Under the pieces are notes generated by a model that was not told the origin of the DNA, searched no databases, and was given only the letters and a program-made list of their open reading frames with translations. From Oscillospiraceae bacterium (GTDB lineage: Bacteria > Bacillota > Clostridia > UBA1381), in the NCBI GenBank assembly GCA_015068545.1, contig SVKH01000002.1:1-53479 (forward strand): a stretch of 53,479 bases of DNA, written 5' to 3'. The first letter of the stretch is position 1. Every line of letters begins with the position of its first letter. Positions 45,748-53,479 of the stretch are shown piece by piece. A program made the position numbers and the translations under genes.

Positions 45748-48003
45748 TTACCCCAAATGCCATATATCAGAATTGTACTCCTCCACAGTTCTGTCCGAAG
45801 AAAAATAACCGGACTTTGCAATATTCATAAGCATCTTTTTCGCCCATAACATCCTGTCTTCGTAGTCATCAAGCGCTTTGTCCTTAACTTCCACATAATC
45901 CTCAAAATCCGGTAGTGCCATAAAATAGTCCTTAGTTAAAAGTTCGTTCCTTAGCCTTGCAAGTTTTTTGCTGTCGCCTAATTTACTCAAAGCCTCGCCT
46001 GATATAAAGTCCACGCACGCTTTAAGCTTTTCATTCTTATCATAATAGTCCTTAGGATCGTAACTTCCGGCTTTGTAACGCGCCATAACTTCTTTGCTTT
46101 TTGCGCCAAAAATATAGATGTTTTCATCTCCTACCAAAGAGTGTATCTCCACATTTGCGCCGTCCATCGTCCCCAAAGTAACCGCACCGTTTGCCATAAA
46201 CTTCATATTACCGGTGCCACTCGCTTCCTTGGATGCAAGGGAAATCTGCTCCGATATATCACAGGCAGGAATGAGAAGCTCTGCCTTTGTAACATTATAG
46301 TTTTCTACCATGACAATATTTAGGTATTTAGATACTTTGCCATCCTCCCTTGCTAACTGCGACAAACACAGCAGTAGGTGAATAATATCCTTTGCCATAA
46401 CATATCCCGCCGCTGCCTTTGCACCAAAAATAGCCGTTATAGGAGTTTTGGGGTATCTTCCCGATTTGATTTCCATGTATTTATTGATTAGATACAGTGC
46501 GTTTAGATGCTGTCGCTTGTACTCGTGTAGACGTTTTATCTGTATATCAAACACCGAATCAAGCGGTACCGTAATATCACAGTTTTTTTCTAGATAACCG
46601 GCAAGTTTCTTTTTATTATTCTTCTTAATATTTATAATATTTGCAAGAACTTCTTCGTCATCCGCATATTTCATAAGCTTGGAAAGCTGGGCAAAATCCG
46701 ATTTGAACCCTGCTCCAATCAGCTTTTCTATATACTCCGAAAGCTGAGGATTTGCGCACAAAAGCCATCTGCGAAAAGTAATTCCGTTAGTTTTATTATT
46801 AAATTTTTCCGGATATATTTTGTAAAAATGGTTAAGCTCCGCATTTTTTAAAATCTCGGTGTGCAAATGCGCCACTCCGTTTATACTAAAACCGTAGTGG
46901 ATAGCCATATTCGCCATATGCACTCTATTATTCTCGTCCTTTATATGCACCGATTTATCTCTGTATTTTTTCTTTATGCGCTTGTCCAATTCGTCAATAA
47001 TAGGCATCAACTGCGGAACCGCCTTTTTTAAAAGTCCGTAATCCCATTTTTCCAAAGCTTCGGCAAGTATTGTGTGGTTTGTGTAGGCACAGGTCAGGCT
47101 GACCGTCCTTATGGCATCGTCCATTCCCACGCCTTTTTTAATCAATAACCTTATTAGCTCGGGTATAACCATCGCAGGATGCGTGTCGTTTATCTGCACT
47201 ACTGCGTGCTTGTGAAGTTCCTCCGGTTTTCCTCCCTTTTCCTCGCAATCTTCCAGTATCATCTGTGCGCCGGCACTTACCAGAAAATACTGCTGAGATA
47301 TCCTAAGTAGCTTTCCATCTTCATCGCTGTCATCAGGGTAGAGAAACAAGGTCAGATTTTTATCTGTTTTCTTTTTGTCAAAAGCAATTCCCTGCTTTAC
47401 CACTCCTTCATCCACACCCTCCAGATCAAATAAGTGCAGTCTTCGGCTACCGTTTTTGTAGCCTGTGACAAAAATATCATACATTTTTGCCTTTAAGTCT
47501 TTGCCGCCCAGAGATACTGTGTATTCTCTTTTTGTAGGAATCAGGATTTTGTGATTATCTCCCCATCTATCCGGCAATTCTGTTTGAGAATTATCCTTAA
47601 AGACCTGCCGAAACAAGCCAAAATGATATAAAAGTCCCACACCATCGGCATTTAACCCCAGTGTTGCCATAGAATCCACAAAGCAGGCGGCAAGCCTGCC
47701 AAGTCCTCCATTTCCTAAGGACGGCTCCGCTTCGGCTTCGGCTATATCCTCAAGAGATTTCCCGTTTTCTTCAAGGGCCTTCTTTACCTCATCATAAATC
47801 CCCAGATTCAGCAGATTATTGGATAGCATTTTTCCCATAAGAAATTCTGCGGAAATGTAGTACAGCTTCTTCCCCTTTGACGGTTGCTCTTTTCCTGCGC
47901 AAAGTCTGTTTACAAGCTCAACAAGGGACACATAAACCTCATAATCTCTACTATCTCTAATGCTTTTTTCCAGTCCCTGCTCCAATTCTCTTTTAATGTC
48001 CAT
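45748..48003 (-). CDS. glgP: Glycogen/starch/alpha-glucan phosphorylase
   Basis: YYISAEFLMGK, EPSLGNGGLGRLAACFVDSMATL, EASGTGNMKFMANGAVTLGTMDGANVEI. Confidence 0.97.
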   Translation of the reverse strand: MDIKRELEQGLEKSIRDSRDYEVYVSLVELVNRLCAGKEQPSKGKKLYYISAEFLMGKMLSNNLLNLGIYDEVKKALEENGKSLEDIAEAEAEPSLGNGGLGRLAACFVDSMATLGLNADGVGLLYHFGLFRQVFKDNSQTELPDRWGDNHKILIPTKREYTVSLGGKDLKAKMYDIFVTGYKNGSRRLHLFDLEGVDEGVVKQGIAFDKKKTDKNLTLFLYPDDSDEDGKLLRISQQYFLVSAGAQMILEDCEEKGGKPEELHKHAVVQINDTHPAMVIPELIRLLIKKGVGMDDAIRTVSLTCAYTNHTILAEALEKWDYGLLKKAVPQLMPIIDELDKRIKKKYRDKSVHIKDENNRVHMANMAIHYGFSINGVAHLHTEILKNAELNHFYKIYPEKFNNKTNGITFRRWLLCANPQLSEYIEKLIGAGFKSDFAQLSKLMKYADDEEVLANIINIKKNNKKKLAGYLEKNCDITVPLDSVFDIQIKRLHEYKRQHLNALYLINKYMEIKSGRYPKTPITAIFGAKAAAGYVMAKDIIHLLLCLSQLAREDGKVSKYLNIVMVENYNVTKAELLIPACDISEQISLASKEASGTGNMKFMANGAVTLGTMDGANVEIHSLVGDENIYIFGAKSKEVMARYKAGSYDPKDYYDKNEKLKACVDFISGEALSKLGDSKKLARLRNELLTKDYFMALPDFEDYVEVKDKALDDYEDRMLWAKKMLMNIAKSGYFSSDRTVEEYNSDIWHLG

Positions 48004-48136
48004 TTTTCACTCTCCCAAGCATTCATTCTCTTTCTTGTAAAGTATTTGCAGATTTTACTGAAATTATCCCTTTTGTATTTTTTATTGTAAATACGTCTTT
48101 ATTATGGTATAATAAGTTTGCAAAGCAAACGCAACG

Positions 48137-48290
48137 AATTGTCTTCGGTATAAATTGAAATCAAAGATTTCATGAATTGAGCCTGTGGCTCATGAATTGC
48201 ACTTCGTACATTAAGGAAATTCAATTCATGTTGTGTTAGCAACAATTCACGGCTTTAGCCAATTCACGACAACGGATGTTGTTAATTCAT
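48137..48290. repeat. Array of short hairpins separated by AATTG/CAATT-type linkers
   Basis: GAAATCAAAGATTTC, TGAGCCTGTGGCTCA, GGCTTTAGCC, ACAACGGATGTTGT; CATGAATTG twice (48171, 48191) and inverted CAATTCATG (48222). Confidence 0.8.
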
Positions 48291-48369
48291 TAAAACTAAA
48301 GGGCATCTAAATCGTTCACCAACTTTATAATAAATTCATTGAATACAAAAGCTTTAATAGGAGGTAACT

Positions 48370-48888
48370 ATGGAATTTAACAAACTTATATCCGATAGAT
48401 TTTCGGTGAGAAAATTCACAAAAGAGCATCTTTCAGATGATGTGATTGATAGCATTCTCAACGCAGGACACAAGGCGCCCACAGGCTGTAATTATCAACC
48501 ACAACGAATTTTAGTTCTGAATACAGACGAAGACATAGATAAGCTTAAATCTTGCACAAAATGCCATTTTGACGCTCCTACGGCCATGCTGATTTGCTAT
48601 AACCGTGACGAAAGCTGGGTACGAGCTTATGACGGAGCATTGTCCGCACCGGTGGACGCAGCCATTGTTACCACACATATGATGCTGGCGGCTCACAATA
48701 TTGGCGTGGGATGCTGCTGGGTAATGCACTTTGATCCGGCTGCTATGGCAAAGACATACAACATTCCGGAAAACATAGTCCCGGTTGCGCTCTTGGTAAT
48801 GGGACATCCTGCGCCCGACGCAGCTCCTCTTGATATGCACTCAAAGTTCCGTCCAAAAGAGGATGTTATAGTATACGGCAGCTTTTAG
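48370..48888 (+). CDS. Nitroreductase family protein
   Basis: ISDRFSVRKFTKEHLSDDVIDSILNAGHKAPTGCNYQPQRI; IGVGCCWVMHFDP. Confidence 0.92.
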   Translation: MEFNKLISDRFSVRKFTKEHLSDDVIDSILNAGHKAPTGCNYQPQRILVLNTDEDIDKLKSCTKCHFDAPTAMLICYNRDESWVRAYDGALSAPVDAAIVTTHMMLAAHNIGVGCCWVMHFDPAAMAKTYNIPENIVPVALLVMGHPAPDAAPLDMHSKFRPKEDVIVYGSF

Positions 48889-48899
48889 TGAGGTATCTT

Positions 48900-49877
48900 A
48901 TGAAACAGTCTCATCAAAAATTAAAAATGATGTATCTGGCAAAGATACTTATGGAAAAAACAGACGAGGATCACACTATAACTGTTCCCGAAATGATAGC
49001 CGAGCTTTCAAAGCTCGGCATTTCCGCTGAGAGAAAAAGCATATATGATGACCTTGAATACCTTCAGCTATTCGGTCTTGATATCTGCTCAAACAAGACT
49101 AGAACTACTAACTATTATATAGCAAGCAGAGATTTTGAACTACCCGAACTAAAGCTTTTGGTAGACAGCGTGCAGGCATCGAAGTTTATTACCCGCAAAA
49201 AGAGCATGGAACTTATATCAAAGATTGAAAAGCTGACAAGTCACGAGAATGCGAAAAAGCTCCAAAGACAAGTTTTTATAACCAACCGTGTAAAAACACT
49301 TAACGAGCAGATTTACTACAATGTTGACAAAATTCATGATGCAATAGCCGCAAACAAGCAGATAACCTTTAAGTATTTCAACCTTGATGTTAACAAGAAA
49401 AAGGTATACCGAAAAGATGGCGGACTATACACAGAGTCACCTGTTTCCCTTACATGGGACGATGAAAACTACTACCTTATCACATACAAAGCCAAATACG
49501 ACAGCTACACTCACTACCGTGTTGACAAAATGGAAATGATTGAACTCACAGAAAGCGACAGAATCCTACCACAAAAGTCTTTTGATTTATCAGAATACGC
49601 CAAAACCACATTTCAGATGTTTGGAGGAGAAGAAACATCTGTGGAAATACAATTTGACAACAAGCTGGTAGGTGTGGTTTATGACCGATTCGGAACAGAT
49701 ATACCCATTATCCGAAAGGATGATGAGCATTTTGTGTGTCGTGTGAATGTTGCCGCAAGCACCCAATTTTTATCTTGGGTTATTAGCTTCGGAAACCGCG
49801 TAAAAATCATCTCGCCCGAAAACGTCAGGGCGGATATGGCAAAACTGCTTTCAGACATTTCCCAAATGTACCAGTAA
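48900..49877 (+). CDS. WYL-domain transcriptional regulator
   Basis: N-terminal HTH (TVPEMIAELSKLGISAERKSIYDDLEYL), WYL-type core with YYLITYKAKYDSYTHYRVDKM. Confidence 0.85.
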   Translation: MKQSHQKLKMMYLAKILMEKTDEDHTITVPEMIAELSKLGISAERKSIYDDLEYLQLFGLDICSNKTRTTNYYIASRDFELPELKLLVDSVQASKFITRKKSMELISKIEKLTSHENAKKLQRQVFITNRVKTLNEQIYYNVDKIHDAIAANKQITFKYFNLDVNKKKVYRKDGGLYTESPVSLTWDDENYYLITYKAKYDSYTHYRVDKMEMIELTESDRILPQKSFDLSEYAKTTFQMFGGEETSVEIQFDNKLVGVVYDRFGTDIPIIRKDDEHFVCRVNVAASTQFLSWVISFGNRVKIISPENVRADMAKLLSDISQMYQ

Positions 49878-49910
49878 ATAAAATCGCAAACGTTACTATT
49901 TTGAATTTTT

Positions 49911-49965
49911 ACAAAGAGGTATGCTCTCCCAATCCGGTTATGGAAAGATATGCATACCTCTTGTC
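49911..49965. terminator. Putative terminator-type hairpin after the WYL gene
   Basis: GAGGTATGC/GCATACCTC stem. Confidence 0.4.
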
Positions 49966-50019
49966 ATACATGAAAAACTCCTTGCATATACTGCTAATGA
50001 TTCTATCATTTAGGAGGCA

Positions 50020-50166
50020 ATGCGCGTGAAGTGTTATATCAAGGAGCGCACCATTGAGTTGGCAAGCTACATCATCAAACACAAGTGTACCGTGCGAGAA
50101 GCTGCAAAGGCTTTTTGCATTTCGAAATCTACCGTACATACAGTATTACATATTTGTGTTGGTTGA
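50020..50166 (+). pseudogene. SpoIIID-like fragment, 48 aa
   Basis: AGGAGG then ATG; MRVKCYIKERTIELASYIIKHKCTVREAAKAFCISKSTVHTVLHICVG*, matching only the N-terminal half of SpoIIID. Confidence 0.7.
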
Positions 50167-50277
50167 ATTGGTACTTCACGATGCATTGTTAAAAAATCCA
50201 TTATTGTCTTGTTATTTTATCATTTTTTCAAATGTTAAAGCCACAGCGACCGCTAGGGCTTTGTGTGCTTATAAAAA

Positions 50278-51315
50278 TCATTTACATTTTGAACACGCAC
50301 GATAACCTTTTTGAATTGCAGCTTCTGTGTTGAACGCCCAGAAAGATGAAGTATCTAAATCATCACATCCGTATTTGTGGTACTTTCTAGTTCCGTCATC
50401 TGGGACAATAACAACATGTTCTTCATAAAAATCTAAAGACCAGCCCTGTTTCATTTTCTCCCATTCTAAATCAGAAACTTCATCTTTTAATTTTTCAGTT
50501 TCATTTGACCAGTAGTTAACTCTACCATTAAGATAATCAATTTCTGAATATTGAGCAAAATTTATGATTACAGATGTCAATAAAACAACAGATAAAATAA
50601 TTACTGTAATAGAAAACTTTGTAAACTTTATACCCTTAAAATACTTTTTACCACAGCCAGAGCAAATTTTGGTTTCTCTATCAACTACAGAGCCACAACG
50701 ACTGCAAAATTTAGTTTTTACCTTTCTTTCCTTTTTAGGTTTCTTCTTTTTTCTTTTCGCTTCTACATTGTTGAGTGTGAAACCAACTGGTGCTTTTTCC
50801 GATTTTTTTGCACCATACATATTTATAAAGATTGTCTTGTATGGTTCACCAGATGGAAGATATGTATCATATACATCTATTATTCCGTTAATTCCATTTA
50901 CACTTGTAGAGCCTCGTCTATTCCACTTAATTTTAACACCGTTTTCAGTATAGAGCTGGTTTAAGTATTCTCTTTCCCCATCAACAGACATAAGAGCCAA
51001 AGTGTATATGGGTTTCTCTGGAACAAGGCCAAAATCAACATCTTCCTCGTTGTTTGGTTGATTTTTGCTGTTTTCTTTCAAATTCTTAACAGTTTCTTCT
51101 GCTTGAATTTTAATAATTGCATCCAACGCCTCTTCTGGTGTTGTATTTTCTAAATCAGGTAAATCAATTCCTGCAGTTTCAGTTGTTTCATCAGCAACAA
51201 TAATTTCTTCAACTGCATTTTCTTGAATTGATATTTCTGTTTCTATTTTTTTACCGCAATATTGACAAAATTCACTATCTTCTGGTAAAAGGTGTCCGCA
51301 ATTATAACACTTCAT
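50278..51315 (-). CDS. Zinc-ribbon membrane protein with two zinc ribbons and a C-terminal Cys/His motif
   Basis: CYNCG..CQYCG, CSRCG..CSGCG, TM FSITVIILSVVLLTSVIINFA, C-terminal YHKYGCDDL...YRACSKCK. Confidence 0.8.
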   Translation of the reverse strand: MKCYNCGHLLPEDSEFCQYCGKKIETEISIQENAVEEIIVADETTETAGIDLPDLENTTPEEALDAIIKIQAEETVKNLKENSKNQPNNEEDVDFGLVPEKPIYTLALMSVDGEREYLNQLYTENGVKIKWNRRGSTSVNGINGIIDVYDTYLPSGEPYKTIFINMYGAKKSEKAPVGFTLNNVEAKRKKKKPKKERKVKTKFCSRCGSVVDRETKICSGCGKKYFKGIKFTKFSITVIILSVVLLTSVIINFAQYSEIDYLNGRVNYWSNETEKLKDEVSDLEWEKMKQGWSLDFYEEHVVIVPDDGTRKYHKYGCDDLDTSSFWAFNTEAAIQKGYRACSKCK

Positions 51316-51829
51316 TTTGCTTCATCTCCACATTTTCAACAATTCCTGTACCGCATTGACTACAAAAATCACTTCCGTTTACTAATTCGTAGCCACATTT
51401 ACGACAAAATCTGATTTTGTTTGAATTATCAGATTCTTCATCTTCGTTATAAACAGCAGTTGGTACATAGTTTGCTGGTGCTCCATAAGTATTGATTGCT
51501 GGCTCGCTGGCTTTACAATTTAAGTAAAGCACATACCACGATAAAATAGGTACATTTTTCGCCCACCACCAACTACCGCTTTTCCCAACATCGTGCAATC
51601 TACGAACTTGAAGACAAATTGAGGGACAAGCTGAAGCAAACATATAAATAAGTGTCATATAGCCGTAGTCAAGTGGAATATCGGTTGAATAAAAGCCAAG
51701 AACACCATCCAAAAATGACAAAGCAAAAACTACAATATAGTGAAATAGTATAAACCACCAATATTCCTTTCTGGTTGCTCTACCATCACATTTAGCATAA
51801 TTCTTAAACGCCCTAAAATAATACTTCAT
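51302..51829 (-). CDS. DUF805 family membrane protein with C-terminal zinc ribbon
   Basis: FKNYAKCDGRATRKEYWWFILFHYIV, VRRLHDVGKSGSWW; CRKCG..CSQCG. Confidence 0.85.
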   Translation of the reverse strand: MKYYFRAFKNYAKCDGRATRKEYWWFILFHYIVVFALSFLDGVLGFYSTDIPLDYGYMTLIYMFASACPSICLQVRRLHDVGKSGSWWWAKNVPILSWYVLYLNCKASEPAINTYGAPANYVPTAVYNEDEESDNSNKIRFCRKCGYELVNGSDFCSQCGTGIVENVEMKQNEVL

Positions 51830-51848
51830 TTTTTAGTCCTCCTTAATA

Positions 51849-53204
51849 TTATAAATTATTTTCACTATCTACTGTTGTGGATAGATTTTTTCCGCATTTA
51901 TGACAAAAACACCCATTGTCTAATACTGGTGCATTACAATATGGACAGGTGCTATTGCAACTTCCAGTTGTAATAACTTTCTCTTCGCTTTTATGTATTC
52001 TTCTTTCTATAAATATATAAAATAAAATTCCAGCCACTATAAGAATTATGGAGAAGGTCAGTGCTATTTTTAATCGTGTTGATGATATTTCCTTTTGGTA
52101 ATATGGGTATTCAACAGAATTTAGCAAATTCTCAAAATCTTCAAAATATTCATTATCTGTTGTACCACCAAATTGAAAACTATACCCCCAACCATTTTCA
52201 ATACGAATAACCATAGTTATTTCTGGAGTAAATGTTACACCATACAATTCAGTATTTTGTTTAATGGTTGCTTGAAAATGTTCTTTTCCGTTGTATATCT
52301 GTTTTGTTATTAAGTTCTCATCAAGACCATATAATGTCGCTATATCTGAAATTTCAAAAGCAGAATTATCTAAATCTGACCGTGAACTTCCTATTCTTTC
52401 TTCTGGCGTGAGCATTCCCCACAAATCTGTACTGCCGTACATAATACTCATACCTTCTTCTTTTGAAGATACAAATTTTACATCAATAAATTCACGCTCT
52501 TTAAAGAGTTCTTTTTCAAACCAGTTTGCTGGTACTGTAAATTTTGTGTTTGTATCAACATCTGTATAAACAAAGGCTTCTGTTTCATCACCAGCAGGAA
52601 TTTCTACAGGTGGAGTATCGTACTTAATACTATCTACAATGGTTTTTATTGTTTTTTCTTGTTTTGCTGTAATTTCACCAGAATAAGACCTCATAGTGAA
52701 ATTCATTGCTTTGCCGTTATAAATTGTATAATATTGTAAGCCATTTACAGAATTTGCAGTATCTTCAAAATACACCCGAACGAACTTTGCTTGTGAGTGC
52801 TGATAGATGTCATATTTTTTGACACCAATTCCCATTTTTTCATATTCATTAACCCAAGATGAAGCAAACATTTTTAACGAGGTATCACTCATAGCACTAA
52901 AATTATCAATTATATTAGTGTCCATCGTAATAACAACTTCTTCATCCAATGTATCAGGTATTGCATTTAAGTAAACTTTGGTTTCTTCAAACTGCTTGAT
53001 TAAGTCAGCCTTGGTTGACCCTAAATCGCTAAATATAGAAGCGTTAGCTGGAGTATCTTTCGTGATTACTTTATATTCAGAGGGAATTGTTATTTTCAGC
53101 CCCAATTCAGAAATGGTATATGTATTGGAACTTGCGAAAACACTAGTGCTAAATAACGAAACACATACAAGAATAAAAACTAAAGACCTAATACTTTTTT
53201 TCAA
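51849..53204 (-). CDS. Exported/membrane protein with C-terminal TM and zinc ribbon
   Basis: Signal peptide; TM IALTFSIILIVAGILFYIFI; C-terminal CPYCNAPVLDNGCFCHKCG. Confidence 0.75.
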   Translation of the reverse strand: MKKSIRSLVFILVCVSLFSTSVFASSNTYTISELGLKITIPSEYKVITKDTPANASIFSDLGSTKADLIKQFEETKVYLNAIPDTLDEEVVITMDTNIIDNFSAMSDTSLKMFASSWVNEYEKMGIGVKKYDIYQHSQAKFVRVYFEDTANSVNGLQYYTIYNGKAMNFTMRSYSGEITAKQEKTIKTIVDSIKYDTPPVEIPAGDETEAFVYTDVDTNTKFTVPANWFEKELFKEREFIDVKFVSSKEEGMSIMYGSTDLWGMLTPEERIGSSRSDLDNSAFEISDIATLYGLDENLITKQIYNGKEHFQATIKQNTELYGVTFTPEITMVIRIENGWGYSFQFGGTTDNEYFEDFENLLNSVEYPYYQKEISSTRLKIALTFSIILIVAGILFYIFIERRIHKSEEKVITTGSCNSTCPYCNAPVLDNGCFCHKCGKNLSTTVDSENNL

Positions 53205-53413
53205 AGTTCTCCCTCCAAACCCTGACTAAAATGACATTTATATATTTTAGAAAATTATACCATAAAACTATTTAAAATACAAGTTTTTACATTTTTTGTG
53301 CTACCTATATTAAGGTTATTTGTTCAGTATATCCATTCTCAATCTACATTTTAAACATAAATTCCTAATTCAGGTCATATCATTTACTAATATGATATAT
53401 TTTGGGGTGAAGT

Positions 53414-53479
53414 ATGAAAGATTACATTGAAGAGCGTACCATAGAAGTTGCAAATTACATAATTAAAAATAAATCTACT
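53414..53479 (+). CDS. spoIIID: Stage III sporulation protein D-like, N-terminus (continues beyond window)
   Basis: MKDYIEERTIEVANYIIKNKST resembles the SpoIIID N-terminus. Confidence 0.8.
   Translation, partial: MKDYIEERTIEVANYIIKNKST

Noticed and set aside
50020-53479. spoIIID split by a developmentally excised element (skin-like)
   Set aside because: Both segments encode the N-terminal half, so they are not two halves of one gene, and no recombinase gene is visible.

Overview
53.5 kb window from a low-GC Firmicute, probably a Clostridia/Oscillospiraceae-like anaerobe (inferred from gene content only). Most of it reads as a glycan-utilisation region. From left to right: the end of an AraC-type regulator; a leftward cytoplasmic operon (GH78-like glycosidase, glycyl radical enzyme (GRE), GRE activase, TIM-barrel protein, CBM9-like protein); a leftward operon of five very large secreted proteins (two GH5-like catalytic proteins, three or four with SLH anchors, one GLUG-repeat protein, one with Fn3 and cohesin-like domains); a leftward sugar ABC transporter followed by a 1431-aa repeat protein; a divergent histidine kinase/response regulator pair; a compact intergenic island; more secreted proteins; a maltodextrin operon (glgP, PTS, EEP-family protein, malQ); nitroreductase and WYL regulator; a SpoIIID-like fragment; three zinc-ribbon membrane proteins; and the start of a spoIIID-like gene. 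Leads I rate highest: (1) an apparent long structured non-coding RNA at about 36276-36635, with its own extended -10 promoter, an 11-bp helix joining its two ends and a UUCG-capped terminator, followed by a 40-aa ORF and bracketed by two near-identical palindromic repeats; (2) a short, divergent GRE (CWE and RVWGWSG motifs) in a glycosidase operon, separated from its activase by three 109-bp tandem repeats with pairing-compatible changes; (3) two unrelated hairpins (25958-25989 and 36915-36952) whose whole loop is perfectly complementary to adjacent flanking sequence; (4) a 24-bp exact repeat upstream of two separate glycan-related genes, a likely shared operator. No database search or folding program was run; family calls come from motif recognition and the structures were paired by hand.
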